DNA of 64,000 nt, from positions 62,001 through 126,000 of the forward strand of contig NZ_JAAZQL010000009.1 of assembly GCF_012275515.1 (NCBI RefSeq), read 5' to 3'. Shown one piece after another: positions 41,294-49,819 of the stretch. Below the pieces are notes generated by a model. That model had not been told where the DNA came from. It did not search any database and saw nothing but the letters and a program-made list of their open reading frames with translations. The DNA comes from Novosphingobium sp. SG707. GTDB taxonomy: Bacteria > Pseudomonadota > Alphaproteobacteria > Sphingomonadales > Sphingomonadaceae. Made by a program: the position numbers and the translations under genes. Each line of letters begins with the position of its first letter. Position 1 is the stretch's first letter.

Positions 41294-41812
41294 ATGCGTT
41301 TAAAACACCTGGCCATTTTTGCCGCCGTTGCTGTCGGTGGCCTGTCCGTTCCGGCAATGGCCTACGACACCCCGCCTGAATTGATGATGGTGGTGCCTCC
41401 CGCTCCTAAGGGCAAGGGCCTGGTTGTGTTCTATCGCAGCGCTTCGATCTTCGGCGCGGCCATCAGCTGTGCGGTGTCGGAAAATGACAAGAAGATCAGC
41501 TCGATGGGCGTTGGGCGCTATTTCGTCTATGCCGCCGAGCCAGGCAAGCACAGCTTTTCGGTGTCCAGCGAAGCGAAGGATCAGGTGACATTGGAGCTGG
41601 AAGCCGACGAGGTTCAGTATGTCGGCTGTCGGATCAAGATGGGGATCATGGCCGGGCGGCCCGACCTGTTCCCCGCCAAAGAAGCCGATTTTCGAGGCAA
41701 CAAGAAGCTCTCGCTGTCCGATCCCAAGTCCTATGGCGAAGGTGTTCTCAAGCCTGAAGAGATCGCCACGCTTGCCGGGGTTACCGTCACCACGCCGGCT
41801 GCCGCGCATTAA
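41294..41812 (+). CDS. Secreted DUF2846-like protein
   Basis: A 172-residue exported protein. The signal peptide runs to about residue 24 (VGGLSVPAMA). The mature domain, GLVVFYRSASIFGAAISCAV then YFVYAAEPGKHSFSV, matches the DUF2846 pattern seen in many proteobacterial envelope proteins: a beta-sandwich that begins with a conserved YR and has a GKH turn. Two cysteines (SCAV and GCRI) may pair. The ATG at 41294 has GGGAG about 12 bases upstream. It follows another secreted protein by 44 bases. The function of the family is unknown. Confidence 0.75.
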   Translation: MRLKHLAIFAAVAVGGLSVPAMAYDTPPELMMVVPPAPKGKGLVVFYRSASIFGAAISCAVSENDKKISSMGVGRYFVYAAEPGKHSFSVSSEAKDQVTLELEADEVQYVGCRIKMGIMAGRPDLFPAKEADFRGNKKLSLSDPKSYGEGVLKPEEIATLAGVTVTTPAAAH

Positions 41813-41889
41813 TGAAAATGGCGCGGGTGGCTTTACGCACGCCCGCGCCCTCTTGACCTTTGCCGGAGCGCGCGCATACGCCCCCGGTT

Positions 41890-43359
41890 ATGACCGAGCA
41901 GAATCCTCTCAAGCTGTTCAACAGCCTGACCCGCCAGATGGAAACCTTCACCCCCGTTCATCCGGGCGAGGCGAGGGTCTATTCCTGCGGGCCGACGGTT
42001 TATAATTATCCCCATATCGGCAATATGCGCGCCTATGTCTTTGCCGATATTCTGGGCCGGACGCTCTCGTTCAAGGGGCTGAGGCTGACCCATGTGATCA
42101 ACATCACCGATGTGGGCCATCTGACCGATGATGCCGATGCAGGCGAGGACAAGATGGAGAAGATGGCCGCGAAAGAGGCCCGCTCGATCTGGGACATCGC
42201 CGAGCATTACAAGCAGGCCTATTGGGCCGACGTGCGCGCGCTGAATATCCGTCAGCCCGCGCAATGGACCATCGCCACCGATTACGTGCCGCAGATGATT
42301 GAATTTGCGAAGAAAATCGCGACCGCCCATTGCTATGAGCTGGAAAGCGGGCTCTATTTCGACGTGTCGACCGTGGCCGACTACGGCCGCCTTGCCCGCG
42401 CCCATACCGAGGAGGGCGAGGGCCGGATCGAAAAGGTGGACGGCAAGCGCAATGCCGCCGACTTCGCCATCTGGCGCAAGACGCCCGAGGGCGAGACGCG
42501 CCAGATGGAATGGGACAGTCCGTGGGGCCGCGGCGCGCCGGGCTGGCATCTGGAATGCTCGGTCATGAGCGGCAAGGTACTGGGCTTTCCGTTCGACATC
42601 CACACCGGCGGGATTGACCATCGCGAAATCCACCATCCCAATGAAATTGCGCAGAATCAGGCGGTGTGCGGGTGTGGTTCGCTGGATGTGGCGTCTCATT
42701 CGGGCGCGCAGTTCTGGATGCACAACAATTTCCTGGTCGAGCGCAGCGGGAAAATGTCGAAATCCTCGGGCGAGTTTCTGCGCCTGCAATTGCTGATCGA
42801 CCGGGGCTATCACCCGCTGGCCTATCGCCTGATGTGCCTTCAGGCGCATTATCGCAGCGAACTGGAGTTTAGCTGGGAAGGCTTGGGCGCCGCGCTGGTG
42901 CGGCTGAAGCGCCTGTTGATGGCCACGGCGCAGGTGAAGGCGCAATGCGCGGACGCCGGTTATGCCGCGATCGGCGGTTGGGGTCAGAAGATCGCGCCCT
43001 TGATGGAGCGTTTCGATGCCGCGATCAGCGATGATCTCAACACTTCGGTAGCCCTGACGCTGCTGGAAGAGGTGGCATCGATGAAGAAGGTGCCCGCGGT
43101 GGAAAAGATGGGCGCGATCACGGCGATGGACAATGTGTTGGGCCTCAATCTGCTGGGGCTGGAGCGGGCCGATCTGCGGCTGCGGCCCAAATCCGCGACG
43201 ATCACCGAGGGAGAGATCGAAGCGGTGCTGACCCAGCGCAAGGAAGCGCGGGTGGAGAAGGATTTTGCCCGTTCCGACGCTTTGCGTGATGAACTGGCCG
43301 CGCGCGGCGTGGAGGCAATGGATGGCGACCCGTTGGGATGGGAATGGAAGCTGGGCTGA
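41890..43359 (+). CDS. cysS: Cysteinyl-tRNA synthetase
   Basis: A 489-residue class I tRNA synthetase charging tRNA-Cys. The HIGH motif appears as HIGN in PTVYNYPHIGNMRAYVFADIL-type context (the usual CysRS variant), with the zinc/cysteine site at SCGPTVY and the later CSVMS and HREIHHPNEIAQ motifs. KMSKS is in RSGKMSKSSGEF. The C-terminal anticodon region ends WEWKLG. The ATG at 41890 gives the expected N-terminus; no good ribosome binding site is visible. A degraded half copy of the composite repeat follows directly after the stop. Confidence 0.95.
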   Translation: MTEQNPLKLFNSLTRQMETFTPVHPGEARVYSCGPTVYNYPHIGNMRAYVFADILGRTLSFKGLRLTHVINITDVGHLTDDADAGEDKMEKMAAKEARSIWDIAEHYKQAYWADVRALNIRQPAQWTIATDYVPQMIEFAKKIATAHCYELESGLYFDVSTVADYGRLARAHTEEGEGRIEKVDGKRNAADFAIWRKTPEGETRQMEWDSPWGRGAPGWHLECSVMSGKVLGFPFDIHTGGIDHREIHHPNEIAQNQAVCGCGSLDVASHSGAQFWMHNNFLVERSGKMSKSSGEFLRLQLLIDRGYHPLAYRLMCLQAHYRSELEFSWEGLGAALVRLKRLLMATAQVKAQCADAGYAAIGGWGQKIAPLMERFDAAISDDLNTSVALTLLEEVASMKKVPAVEKMGAITAMDNVLGLNLLGLERADLRLRPKSATITEGEIEAVLTQRKEARVEKDFARSDALRDELAARGVEAMDGDPLGWEWKLG

Positions 43360-43360
43360 A

Positions 43361-43455
43361 GCGCCGCAGTCTTTGTTCTATCGGCTTTGTTTTATTGTCA
43401 AAACTGCTTGATCTGATGGCTATGCAAGGGGCGCCACGCCCCTTGCCCGCCGGAG
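43361..43455. repeat. Partial composite repeat (half copy E)
   Basis: GCGCCGCAGTCTTT (43361-43374) resembles the inner half-palindrome. The single outer arm at 43424-43455 has the stem GCAAGGGGCG/CGCCCCTTGC, followed by CCGCCGGAG. The matching second arm is missing. It lies between convergent cysS and the gene at 43478. Confidence 0.7.
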
Positions 43456-43477
43456 AGTTGCGCTGTTAAATTGCGCG

Positions 43478-43903
43478 TCAGTCGTCCGCCAGCATCAGCA
43501 ATTCGGCTTCCACCACCATCCGTTCGGTGGGCAGTGTCACATGCGTGACTTCGGACACCACCGCGTCGGCGACCAGTTGCCCCCGGATGGTGAATTCATG
43601 CTCGGGCAGGGCGGCGATGAATTCATCGGCCCCCGCCGCGCCCTCCTTGCCGTTGAAAAGCAGTGTGATCGTATGGCGCGTCCCGTGGAAAGTGGCGCTG
43701 GCCCAAGGGCGTTCGCCATGCGAAATCAGTTCGCCATATTCGCCCGCCAGACGCATCACCGCATCGAGCAATTGCACCGAAGGGTGGCGGACACGGGCGC
43801 GGGGGGCGCCAACGCCCTTGCCGGGGTTCAGGCGGGCGGCGGGGCTGAAAAGGGCGACGCGCTGGGCATCAATGTCGTTGCTGGTGCGAAAATCAAAGCG
43901 CAT
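43478..43903 (-). CDS. Conserved hypothetical protein
   Basis: A 141-residue soluble protein beginning MRFDFRTSNDIDAQRVALF. It has hydrophobic beta-type segments (HTITLLFNG, HEFTIRGQLVADAVVSEV) and no signal peptide or obvious metal-binding cluster. The start at 43903 has GGAG seven bases upstream and overlaps the end of the mini HTH gene by 11 bases, so the two are translated from one message. Because it is coupled to a small DNA-binding protein and lies opposite an S24 repressor, it may belong to a small regulatory or mobile-derived unit. I do not recognise a family. Confidence 0.7.
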   Translation of the reverse strand: MRFDFRTSNDIDAQRVALFSPAARLNPGKGVGAPRARVRHPSVQLLDAVMRLAGEYGELISHGERPWASATFHGTRHTITLLFNGKEGAAGADEFIAALPEHEFTIRGQLVADAVVSEVTHVTLPTERMVVEAELLMLADD

Positions 43904-44081
43904 GAGGCATCTCCGAATAGGTGTTGATATAAATTTCAATACGATTGGCCAGATCGGGACGCGGGCTTCGCCCATTGCGCATGTCGCCGACAAGGCGCGG
44001 ATCATGGGCGACAATGCGCCCGAACTTGGTCCACGGCATGCCCGTCCGGCGCAGGAAATCCTCAATCATTCGCAACAGCAT
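43893..44081 (-). CDS. Mini helix-turn-helix protein (62 residues)
   Basis: A 62-residue basic protein reading MLLRMIEDFLRRTG, then MPWTKFGRIVAHDPRLVGDMRNGRSPRPDL. The pattern (helix, T-x-FG-x-x-A-x-DP, L/MRNGR) is that of a single-domain helix-turn-helix common in alphaproteobacteria. It probably binds DNA as a dimer. I chose the ATG at 44081, which is preceded by a run of six G residues; the frame is open to 44147. It diverges from the S24 repressor, with a 113-base intergenic region holding a perfect palindrome. Confidence 0.7.
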   Translation of the reverse strand: MLLRMIEDFLRRTGMPWTKFGRIVAHDPRLVGDMRNGRSPRPDLANRIEIYINTYSEMPHAL

Positions 44082-44164
44082 GAAACCCCCCTTTACTCCG
44101 TTGGTGATTCGTCCGATTCGGCAAATCTGTTGTCCATTTGTTCTCATTATTCCGCCCTCTTGTC

Positions 44165-44178
44165 TAGGAAATTTCCTA
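44165..44178. promoter_or_regulatory. Perfect 14-bp palindrome, candidate operator
   Basis: TAGGAAATTTCCTA lies 16 bases before the S24 repressor start and upstream of the divergent HTH gene, a natural place for an autoregulatory operator. A LexA-like direct repeat, GTTG-N7-GTTC (44129-44143), lies in the same gap. Both are motif observations. Confidence 0.45.
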
Positions 44179-44194
44179 TGCTAAGAGTTTGGAC

Positions 44195-44845
44195 ATGGAA
44201 CAGGAAAATGCCCGAACCACTTTGATGGCTCTATCCACCGAGCGAGGGGTCAGCCTGGCGGCTCTGTCGTCACTAATTGGGCGTAATCCCAGCTATTTAC
44301 AGCAGTTTGTTAAGAAAAGAAGTCCGCGCAGGCTGGAGGAGAGGGACCGGCGGAAACTGGCTCAGTTCTTTGGCGTGGACGAATCACGGCTGGGCGGGAT
44401 GGAGGAAAAATCTGTCGCCCCTATAGGAAAACCTGTGCGAGCGCATTGGGTTGATGTTCCGCGCCTTGCGCTTGATGCATCGGCCGGGCCGGGGGCGACG
44501 GCCGGGGGCGAGCAGCCCTTTGGCGCGCTGCGCTTTTCGCAGGACTGGCTGCGGAGCATGGGATTGAATTCGGCCGATCTGACGACGATCGCGGTGGCCG
44601 GGGATTCGATGCATCCCGTGCTCAATGACGGCGATGAAATTCTGGTCGACCGCTCACGCCGCGCCCTGCGCGATGGCATCCATGTGGTGCGCGTGGGAGA
44701 CCATGTGCTGGTCAAGCGAATCGATATGGGGCATCCGGGGCGGGTGCGGCTGAAAAGCGACAATCCGGCCTATGATCCGATTGATCTGGCGCCCGAGGAC
44801 GTGGCCGTGATCGGCCGTGTGGTGTGGAAGGGCGGGCGGCTCTGA
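44195..44845 (+). CDS. S24-family (LexA/CI-like) transcriptional repressor
   Basis: A 216-residue regulator with an N-terminal helix-turn-helix (about residues 10-50; LAALSSLIGRNPSYLQQFVK) and a C-terminal S24 peptidase domain. The serine is Ser138 in VAGDSMHPVLNDGDEILVD and the lysine is Lys174 in VLVKRID. A plausible self-cleavage bond Ala97-Gly98 lies in the linker (DASAGPGA), as in LexA and phage CI. Such proteins are inactivated in the SOS response, but many stand-alone ones sense other signals. The ATG at 44195 is used, with a weak AGAG upstream. A hairpin terminator overlaps its 3' end. Confidence 0.88.
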   Translation: MEQENARTTLMALSTERGVSLAALSSLIGRNPSYLQQFVKKRSPRRLEERDRRKLAQFFGVDESRLGGMEEKSVAPIGKPVRAHWVDVPRLALDASAGPGATAGGEQPFGALRFSQDWLRSMGLNSADLTTIAVAGDSMHPVLNDGDEILVDRSRRALRDGIHVVRVGDHVLVKRIDMGHPGRVRLKSDNPAYDPIDLAPEDVAVIGRVVWKGGRL

Positions 44846-44866
44846 AACCGCCCGCCAGCCTCTTTT
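44831..44866 (+). terminator. Hairpin terminator between convergent genes
   Basis: GGCGGGCGG (44831-44839) pairs with CCGCCCGCC (44848-44856) around the stop codon of the S24 gene. A short T tract comes a few bases later. It probably serves the repressor gene and may also stop the convergent thioredoxin-like transcript. Confidence 0.5.
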
Positions 44867-45365
44867 ACCTGGTCCATTGCGCCAGCCAGTCGGCCAGCGC
44901 CTGAGGCGTCATCGAGCGTGCATCCGAGAGCGCCGTCACCGAGGTGGTGGGGTTGAGCAGCTTGTTGGTGCGCGGATCGACCACGAATAATGCAGGCACG
45001 CCCTTGGGCCGCGTCACGCCATAGGTGGCGCCAATGTCGAGATTCTTGGTGTAGCGGCCCACATCGACCGTCACCAGTTCATAGTGCTTCTTCAGCCAGG
45101 GGTTCAGGCTGGGCAGAGCCATGGTGGCGGCCAGAATGCGGCAGTCGGCGCACCAATTGCCGCCCAGATCGACGATCACCAGCTTATGCGCCTTTTTCGC
45201 GCGGGCGATTGCGGCGGCCACATCCTTGTGCGCATCGGCGGCCTCGTCATAGGGCAGGGGCAGCGGTTGGGGCAGGGCGGCAAAGCTGGCTTCGGGCAGG
45301 CGCGGGGCGGGGGCGGCCATGGCGGGGGCGGCAACAAGCGCGGCGGCGGCGAGGAGAAGGCGCAT
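44865..45365 (-). CDS. Periplasmic thioredoxin-like protein
   Basis: A 166-residue thioredoxin-fold protein with a signal peptide (cleaved near residue 18, AMA). The redox motif is WCADC (Cys72 and Cys75) in LGGNWCADCRILAATM, and the cis-proline region is VTRPKGVPALFVVDP. The long loop and the C-x-x-C form resemble DsbD-gamma or thiol:disulfide interchange-like domains rather than cytoplasmic thioredoxin. The ATG at 45365 has AAGGAT upstream. It diverges from the metallo-beta-lactamase-fold gene. The redox partner is unknown. Confidence 0.85.
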   Translation of the reverse strand: MRLLLAAAALVAAPAMAAPAPRLPEASFAALPQPLPLPYDEAADAHKDVAAAIARAKKAHKLVIVDLGGNWCADCRILAATMALPSLNPWLKKHYELVTVDVGRYTKNLDIGATYGVTRPKGVPALFVVDPRTNKLLNPTTSVTALSDARSMTPQALADWLAQWTR

Positions 45366-45459
45366 CGGGTAATCCTTACTAAGTCGATAGAGTATATATA
45401 GCGAAGCCTGCGCCTATCTCTACTGGCCTTCGCGGCCGACTGGCCCTAGGATTTCCGTC

Positions 45460-46146
45460 ATGGCTGAAAGCAAACCTACTGACACGCGTGCAAGCGGAGA
45501 ACCGCCGCTGCGCATCCACCTCATCCCCGTCACCGCGTTCCAGCAGAATTGCTCGCTGGTGTGGTGTACGAAAACCATGCGCGGGGCGCTGATCGATCCG
45601 GGCGGCGATCTGGACAAGCTGAAGGCCGAGGTTGCGGCGCGTGGCGTGACCCTTGAAAAGCTGCTGGTGACGCATGGGCATATGGATCACTGCGGGCTGG
45701 CGGGCGTGCTGGCGCAGGATCTGGGGCTGCCCATCGAAGGGCCGCATGAGGATGACCGCTTCTGGATCGAGGGGCTGGACAATCCTAATATGCGGATGGG
45801 ATTGGCGGGCAAAAGTTTTGAGCCCGACCGCTGGCTGGTCGATGGCGATACGGTCACGGTGGGCGAACTGGTGTTTCAGGTGATCCACTGTCCAGGCCAT
45901 ACGCCGGGCCATGTGGTGTTTTTTCACGAGCCTTCGCGTCTGGCCATCGTGGGCGATGTTTTGTTTCAGGGCAGCATCGGGCGCACCGATTTCCCGCGCG
46001 GCAATCATCAGCAACTGATCGATTCGATTACCAAAAAGCTGTGGCCCTTGGGCAAGGACATCACTTTTGTCCCCGGCCATGGGCCATGCAGCACATTCGG
46101 CCATGAGATGCTGACCAACCCCTTTGTCGGCAGCATCTATGGATGA
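45460..46146 (+). CDS. Metallo-beta-lactamase-fold hydrolase (YcbL/glyoxalase II-like)
   Basis: A 228-residue zinc hydrolase. The metal motif is THGHMDHCG (H-x-H-x-D-H), with further ligands in CPGHTPGH, VGDVLF and VPGHGP. The short form without the glyoxalase II C-terminal domain matches the YcbL group, which hydrolyses S-lactoylglutathione weakly; thioester hydrolysis is the best guess. It is cytoplasmic. The ATG at 45460 starts MAESKPTDTRASGEPPLRIH. It is convergent with the MAPEG gene, with 28 bases between the stops. Confidence 0.9.
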   Translation: MAESKPTDTRASGEPPLRIHLIPVTAFQQNCSLVWCTKTMRGALIDPGGDLDKLKAEVAARGVTLEKLLVTHGHMDHCGLAGVLAQDLGLPIEGPHEDDRFWIEGLDNPNMRMGLAGKSFEPDRWLVDGDTVTVGELVFQVIHCPGHTPGHVVFFHEPSRLAIVGDVLFQGSIGRTDFPRGNHQQLIDSITKKLWPLGKDITFVPGHGPCSTFGHEMLTNPFVGSIYG

Positions 46147-46174
46147 CATCGTTTAATCATGGGCAGGCGGCGGT

Positions 46175-46588
46175 TCAGATCACGCGAACCGCCGTCAGCA
46201 CCGCCACCACGGCAAGGGCCAGTTGCACCAGATAGGCGCTGGCTGTGCCGAACGGGCGGCCGGGCTTGAAATTTCCGTCCATGCCAAAGGCATGCATTAC
46301 GCGCCCGGCCATGAACACCGCGCCCGCCACCGGCAGCCACCAGCCGCCCTTGCCCGCCAGTTCGACCACGGCAACGAGAATCAGGGTGATGGGCGTGTTT
46401 TCGATAAAGTTCGATTGGGCACGCATGCGGGCATACAAAAGCGGGTCGTTGCCATCGCCCATTTCGATCTTTCGAGCCATGCGCAGGCGCCCGATGCGCA
46501 CCCCAAGCCAGAAATTGATGACGGCCGCCGCCGCGCAAAGGCACAGAGTTGTGGGCAAAAGCACCGGCGTGAGGCCGAGCAGGTTCAT
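46175..46588 (-). CDS. MAPEG-family membrane protein
   Basis: A 137-residue protein with four transmembrane helices. The motif RIGRLRMARKIEMGDGNDPLLYARMRAQSNFIENTP in the first loop is the MAPEG signature (R-x-x-N-x-x-E), found in microsomal glutathione transferases and their bacterial homologues. It might conjugate or reduce lipophilic substrates with glutathione, which would fit the neighbouring glyoxalase-like hydrolase, but this is inference. The ATG at 46588 has GGGAG upstream; the frame is open to 46693. It diverges from rpmF. Confidence 0.88.
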   Translation of the reverse strand: MNLLGLTPVLLPTTLCLCAAAAVINFWLGVRIGRLRMARKIEMGDGNDPLLYARMRAQSNFIENTPITLILVAVVELAGKGGWWLPVAGAVFMAGRVMHAFGMDGNFKPGRPFGTASAYLVQLALAVVAVLTAVRVI

Positions 46589-46749
46589 ATTTGTAACTCC
46601 CTTGCGATCTTTCATGGGCGCCGTAGCCATCAGCGACTTGCAACGCACGAGAAATCCGGTATAGGCGCCGCTTCGCATCCGCCTATGCGGCAACGCATGT
46701 CTGGCGGCTTTTGTCGTCTAATTCGTATTTTTCAGGAATAGGTGCCGAA

Positions 46750-46929
46750 ATGGCTGTCCCTAAGAGAAAAACTTCCCCCAGCCGTCGCGGTATGCGTCGC
46801 AGCCATGATGCGCTGAAGGTCGAAGCTTTCCACGAGTGCTCGAACTGCGGCGAACTGAAGCGCCCGCACAACCTCTGCCCGTCTTGCGGCCATTACAATG
46901 GTCGTGAGATCATCGCTGTCGGTCTCTAA
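46750..46929 (+). CDS. rpmF: 50S ribosomal protein L32
   Basis: A 59-residue ribosomal protein: [22 protein letters not shown], then the zinc-ribbon-like cysteines [18 protein letters not shown] (a four-Cys, zinc-binding type) and [12 protein letters not shown]. The size and sequence leave little doubt. The ATG at 46750 is preceded by AGGTG. It heads the conserved block rpmF-plsX-fabH, linking ribosome production with membrane lipid synthesis; plsX starts 42 bases later. Confidence 0.97.
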   Translation: MAVPKRKTSPSRRGMRRSHDALKVEAFHECSNCGELKRPHNLCPSCGHYNGREIIAVGL

Positions 46930-46971
46930 TGTCCGGCCCCCGGTTGGGGCCTGTGAAGGGGTAGTTGCATC

Positions 46972-48042
46972 ATGAATTTTCCGCGTATCGCAATCGACGC
47001 GATGGGCGGGGATGAAGGTGTGCAAGTCATGGTCGCTGGCGCGGCCCTGGCGGCGGACCGTTATCCGCAGGTGCGCTTCCTCCTCGTGGGCGACCAATCG
47101 AGGATTGAGCGGACGCTGGACCGTCATGCGGCTCTGCGTCCGTTGGTAGAGATCCTCCACGCTGATGATGTCATCAGTGGGGAGGAGAAGCCAAGTCAGG
47201 CTCTGCGCCGCGCGCGGACCACATCGATGGGCATGGCTATCCATGCCGTCAAGGATGGTTCGGCAGGCGCGGCCCTGAGCGCGGGCAACACCGGCGCGCT
47301 GATGGCGATCGCCAAGCTTGCCCTGCGCACGATACCCGGCATCGACCGTCCGGCTCTGGCCGCGATCATGCCCACGTATCAGCCCAGCGATGTCGTCATG
47401 CTCGATCTGGGCGCCAACACGGAATGTGATGCGCGCAATCTGGTGCAATTCGCGATCATGGGCGCGGCCTATGCGCGGATCGTCAACAGCCAGCCCGAGC
47501 CGCGCGTCCGCCTGCTCAATATCGGCACCGAAGACAACAAGGGCACCGAGGAACTGCGTGATGCCGCCGCCTTGCTCAAGGAGCGGGCCGGTGATCTCTC
47601 GATGACCTTCGATGGCTTTACCGAGGCGGACAAGATCTGTCGCGGCGAGGTCGATGTCGTTGTGACCGACGGCTTTTCCGGCAATATCGCGCTCAAGGCG
47701 ATTGAAGGCACCGCCCGTTTTGTGGGCGATCTGCTGCGCCGCTCCTTCTCGTCCTCGCTGCGTTCGAAGATCGGCTTCCTGATCTCACGCCCGGCGACAG
47801 ATCTGCTCAAACATCATCTCGACCCCAATAATCATAATGGCGCCGTGTTTCTCGGCCTGAACGGGGTTGTCGTCAAAAGCCATGGCAGCGCGAATGCGCT
47901 GGGGGTGGCGAATGCGGTTGGGGTGACCCAACGGCTGCTGGAGGAAAATCTGACCGAACGGATCAAGGCCGACCTGGCAAGGCTCGGCACCGAGACGCTG
48001 CGCGCGCCCCACAAGGTTACGGCTGAGGCTGGCCAGGGATGA
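46972..48042 (+). CDS. plsX: Phosphate acyltransferase PlsX
   Basis: A 356-residue enzyme that makes acyl-phosphate from acyl-ACP for phospholipid synthesis. Signature segments are [11 protein letters not shown] at the N-terminus, [27 protein letters not shown] in parts, [24 protein letters not shown] and [17 protein letters not shown]. The ATG at 46972 follows a leader with GGGG. Its last bases overlap the fabH start as ATGATG. The gene sits between rpmF and fabH as in most proteobacteria. Confidence 0.96.
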   Translation: MNFPRIAIDAMGGDEGVQVMVAGAALAADRYPQVRFLLVGDQSRIERTLDRHAALRPLVEILHADDVISGEEKPSQALRRARTTSMGMAIHAVKDGSAGAALSAGNTGALMAIAKLALRTIPGIDRPALAAIMPTYQPSDVVMLDLGANTECDARNLVQFAIMGAAYARIVNSQPEPRVRLLNIGTEDNKGTEELRDAAALLKERAGDLSMTFDGFTEADKICRGEVDVVVTDGFSGNIALKAIEGTARFVGDLLRRSFSSSLRSKIGFLISRPATDLLKHHLDPNNHNGAVFLGLNGVVVKSHGSANALGVANAVGVTQRLLEENLTERIKADLARLGTETLRAPHKVTAEAGQG

Positions 48043-49010
48043 TGCGTCGTTCGGTTCTGATCGGTACGGGCAGCGCGCTGCCCACGCGGGTGGTTCCCAA
48101 TGCGGAGCTGGCCGAAAAGGTGGACACCAGCGACGAATGGATCGTTGAGCGCACCGGCATCCGCCAACGCTATCTGGCGGGCGAGGGGGAAACGACTTCT
48201 TCGCTGGCTACGGCGGCGGCGCGTCAGGCGCTTGAGGCAGCCGGGGTTGATGGCAAGGACATAGACCTCATCATTCTGGCCACGGCGACCCCGGACCAGA
48301 CCTTTCCGGCGACGGCCACGATCGTGCAGCATGCGATTGGTGCCAATGGCGGAATCGCCTTTGACGTGGCGGCGGTCTGCTCTGGCTTCCTCTACGCGAT
48401 GGGCGTGGCCGATTCGATGCTGCGCTGTGGTCAGGCGCGTCGTGCGCTGGTGATCGGCGCGGAAACTTTCAGCCGTATCCTCGATTGGGAAGACCGCACG
48501 ACGTGCGTTCTGTTCGGCGACGGCGCGGGCGCGGTGGTGCTGGAGGCGCGTGAAAGCGATGACGCCAATGCTCCGGGCATTCTGGCCACCAAGCTTCATG
48601 CCGATGGCTCGCATAACCAGTTGCTCTTCGTCGATGGCGGTGTTTCGACCACGGGGGATGTGGGCAAGCTGCGCATGAAGGGTCGCGAAGTGTTCCGTCA
48701 TGCCGTGGTCAATCTGGCCACGGTCCTTGGCGAAGTGCTTGAAGAAACAGGGTTTACGCCGCAGGATATCGACTGGCTGGTGCCGCATCAGGCCAATGCC
48801 CGCATTCTGGAGGCCACCGCCAAGAAGCTCCACATGCCGGCTGAAAAGGTTGTGGTGACGGTGCAGGATCACGCCAACACCTCGGCTGCCTCGGTGCCGC
48901 TGGCGCTGGATTGCGCGATCCGCGACGGCCGGATCCAGCCGGGCCAGCTGGTCATGCTGGAGGCGATGGGCGGTGGATTTACGTGGGGCGCAAGCCTGAT
49001 CCGGGTCTAA
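48039..49010 (+). CDS. fabH: 3-oxoacyl-ACP synthase III (FabH)
   Basis: A 323-residue condensing enzyme that starts fatty acid synthesis by joining acetyl-CoA to malonyl-ACP. The catalytic triad is Cys114 ([12 protein letters not shown]), the His in [11 protein letters not shown] and the Asn in [39 protein letters not shown] and [12 protein letters not shown] are also typical. Either ATG at 48039 or 48042 could be used; both overlap the plsX stop. The coding frame ends 125 bases before ihfA. Confidence 0.96.
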   Translation: MMRRSVLIGTGSALPTRVVPNAELAEKVDTSDEWIVERTGIRQRYLAGEGETTSSLATAAARQALEAAGVDGKDIDLIILATATPDQTFPATATIVQHAIGANGGIAFDVAAVCSGFLYAMGVADSMLRCGQARRALVIGAETFSRILDWEDRTTCVLFGDGAGAVVLEARESDDANAPGILATKLHADGSHNQLLFVDGGVSTTGDVGKLRMKGREVFRHAVVNLATVLGEVLEETGFTPQDIDWLVPHQANARILEATAKKLHMPAEKVVVTVQDHANTSAASVPLALDCAIRDGRIQPGQLVMLEAMGGGFTWGASLIRV

Positions 49011-49134
49011 ACCCTTTCTTTCAGTTTTGCTTATATTGCGTCGAATTCGACGCGGGATAGCATTGTATTACCCGCGATATTTGCTATCTTGTGCGGCGAG
49101 GGGTGCCCACAAGAGGCCTTTGGAGGGGGTAGTA

Positions 49135-49428
49135 GTGCGATCTATGTCTACACTGACAAGAGCTGATCTGGCCGAAGCCATCAACCGCAAACTGGGCCTG
49201 TCGCGGGCCGATTCCCTCAACATGGTGGAATCGATCCTCGATCTCGTCTCAGACTCTCTGGCCGAAGGCGAGAACGTCAAGATCTCAGGCTTTGGCACTT
49301 TCCTGCTGCGCGACAAGAGCGAGCGCGTGGGCCGCAATCCCAAGACCGGCGTCGAAGTGCCGATCACGCCGCGCCGCGTGCTGACCTTCCGCGCCAGCCA
49401 GATGCTGAAAGATCGCGTCGCGAATTAA
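49135..49428 (+). CDS. ihfA: Integration host factor subunit alpha
   Basis: A 97-residue HU/IHF-family DNA-bending protein. [29 protein letters not shown] forms the dimerisation helices, and [23 protein letters not shown] the DNA-intercalating arm with the conserved proline. The GTG at 49135 lies five bases after GGAGGGGG, so I prefer it; the ATG at 49144 gives a protein three residues shorter. Position after fabH and before a MerR regulator matches IhfA rather than HU in proteobacteria. Confidence 0.92.
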   Translation: MRSMSTLTRADLAEAINRKLGLSRADSLNMVESILDLVSDSLAEGENVKISGFGTFLLRDKSERVGRNPKTGVEVPITPRRVLTFRASQMLKDRVAN

Positions 49429-49464
49429 CGCGCGCGATAGAATGATCGGCGGAGTGTGGCTGGC

Positions 49465-49815
49465 ATGACGGATAAGGCGCCTGACGCATTCCGCACGATT
49501 GGTGAAGTTTCCAAGGCGCTGTCGATCCAGCCGCACGTCCTGCGCTATTGGGAAGAGCAATTCCCGATGCTGCGCCCGGTCAAGCGTGCTGGAGGGCGGC
49601 GCCTTTATCGTCCCGAAGATGTCGAATTGCTCGCCGTGATCGACCGGTTGGTCCATCGGGAGGGGTTCACTTTGCGCGGGGCAAAAAAGTGGCTGCAATC
49701 GCGTGACAAAATGGAACTGGCGCCCGAGCCGGTCGCGCCTGCGCCAACCGGGGATCCGCAATTGGTGGCAGATCTGATCGCTTTGCGCGCGCAACTGGCC
49801 CGCGCGCTGGCGTAA
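49465..49815 (+). CDS. MerR-family regulator of the fabH-ihfA block
   Basis: A 116-residue regulator with a single MerR-type winged helix: FRTIGEVSKALSIQPHVLRYWEEQFPMLRPVKRAGGRRLYRPEDVELL. The C-terminal part is short and proline-rich, without metal-binding cysteines, so it is not a metal sensor. Genes of this type follow ihfA in most alpha- and gammaproteobacteria, but the regulon is poorly known. The ATG at 49465 has GGAG ten bases upstream. It is convergent with the sixA-like gene, with only four bases between the stops and no terminator visible. Confidence 0.9.
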   Translation: MTDKAPDAFRTIGEVSKALSIQPHVLRYWEEQFPMLRPVKRAGGRRLYRPEDVELLAVIDRLVHREGFTLRGAKKWLQSRDKMELAPEPVAPAPTGDPQLVADLIALRAQLARALA

Positions 49816-49819
49816 AAAG

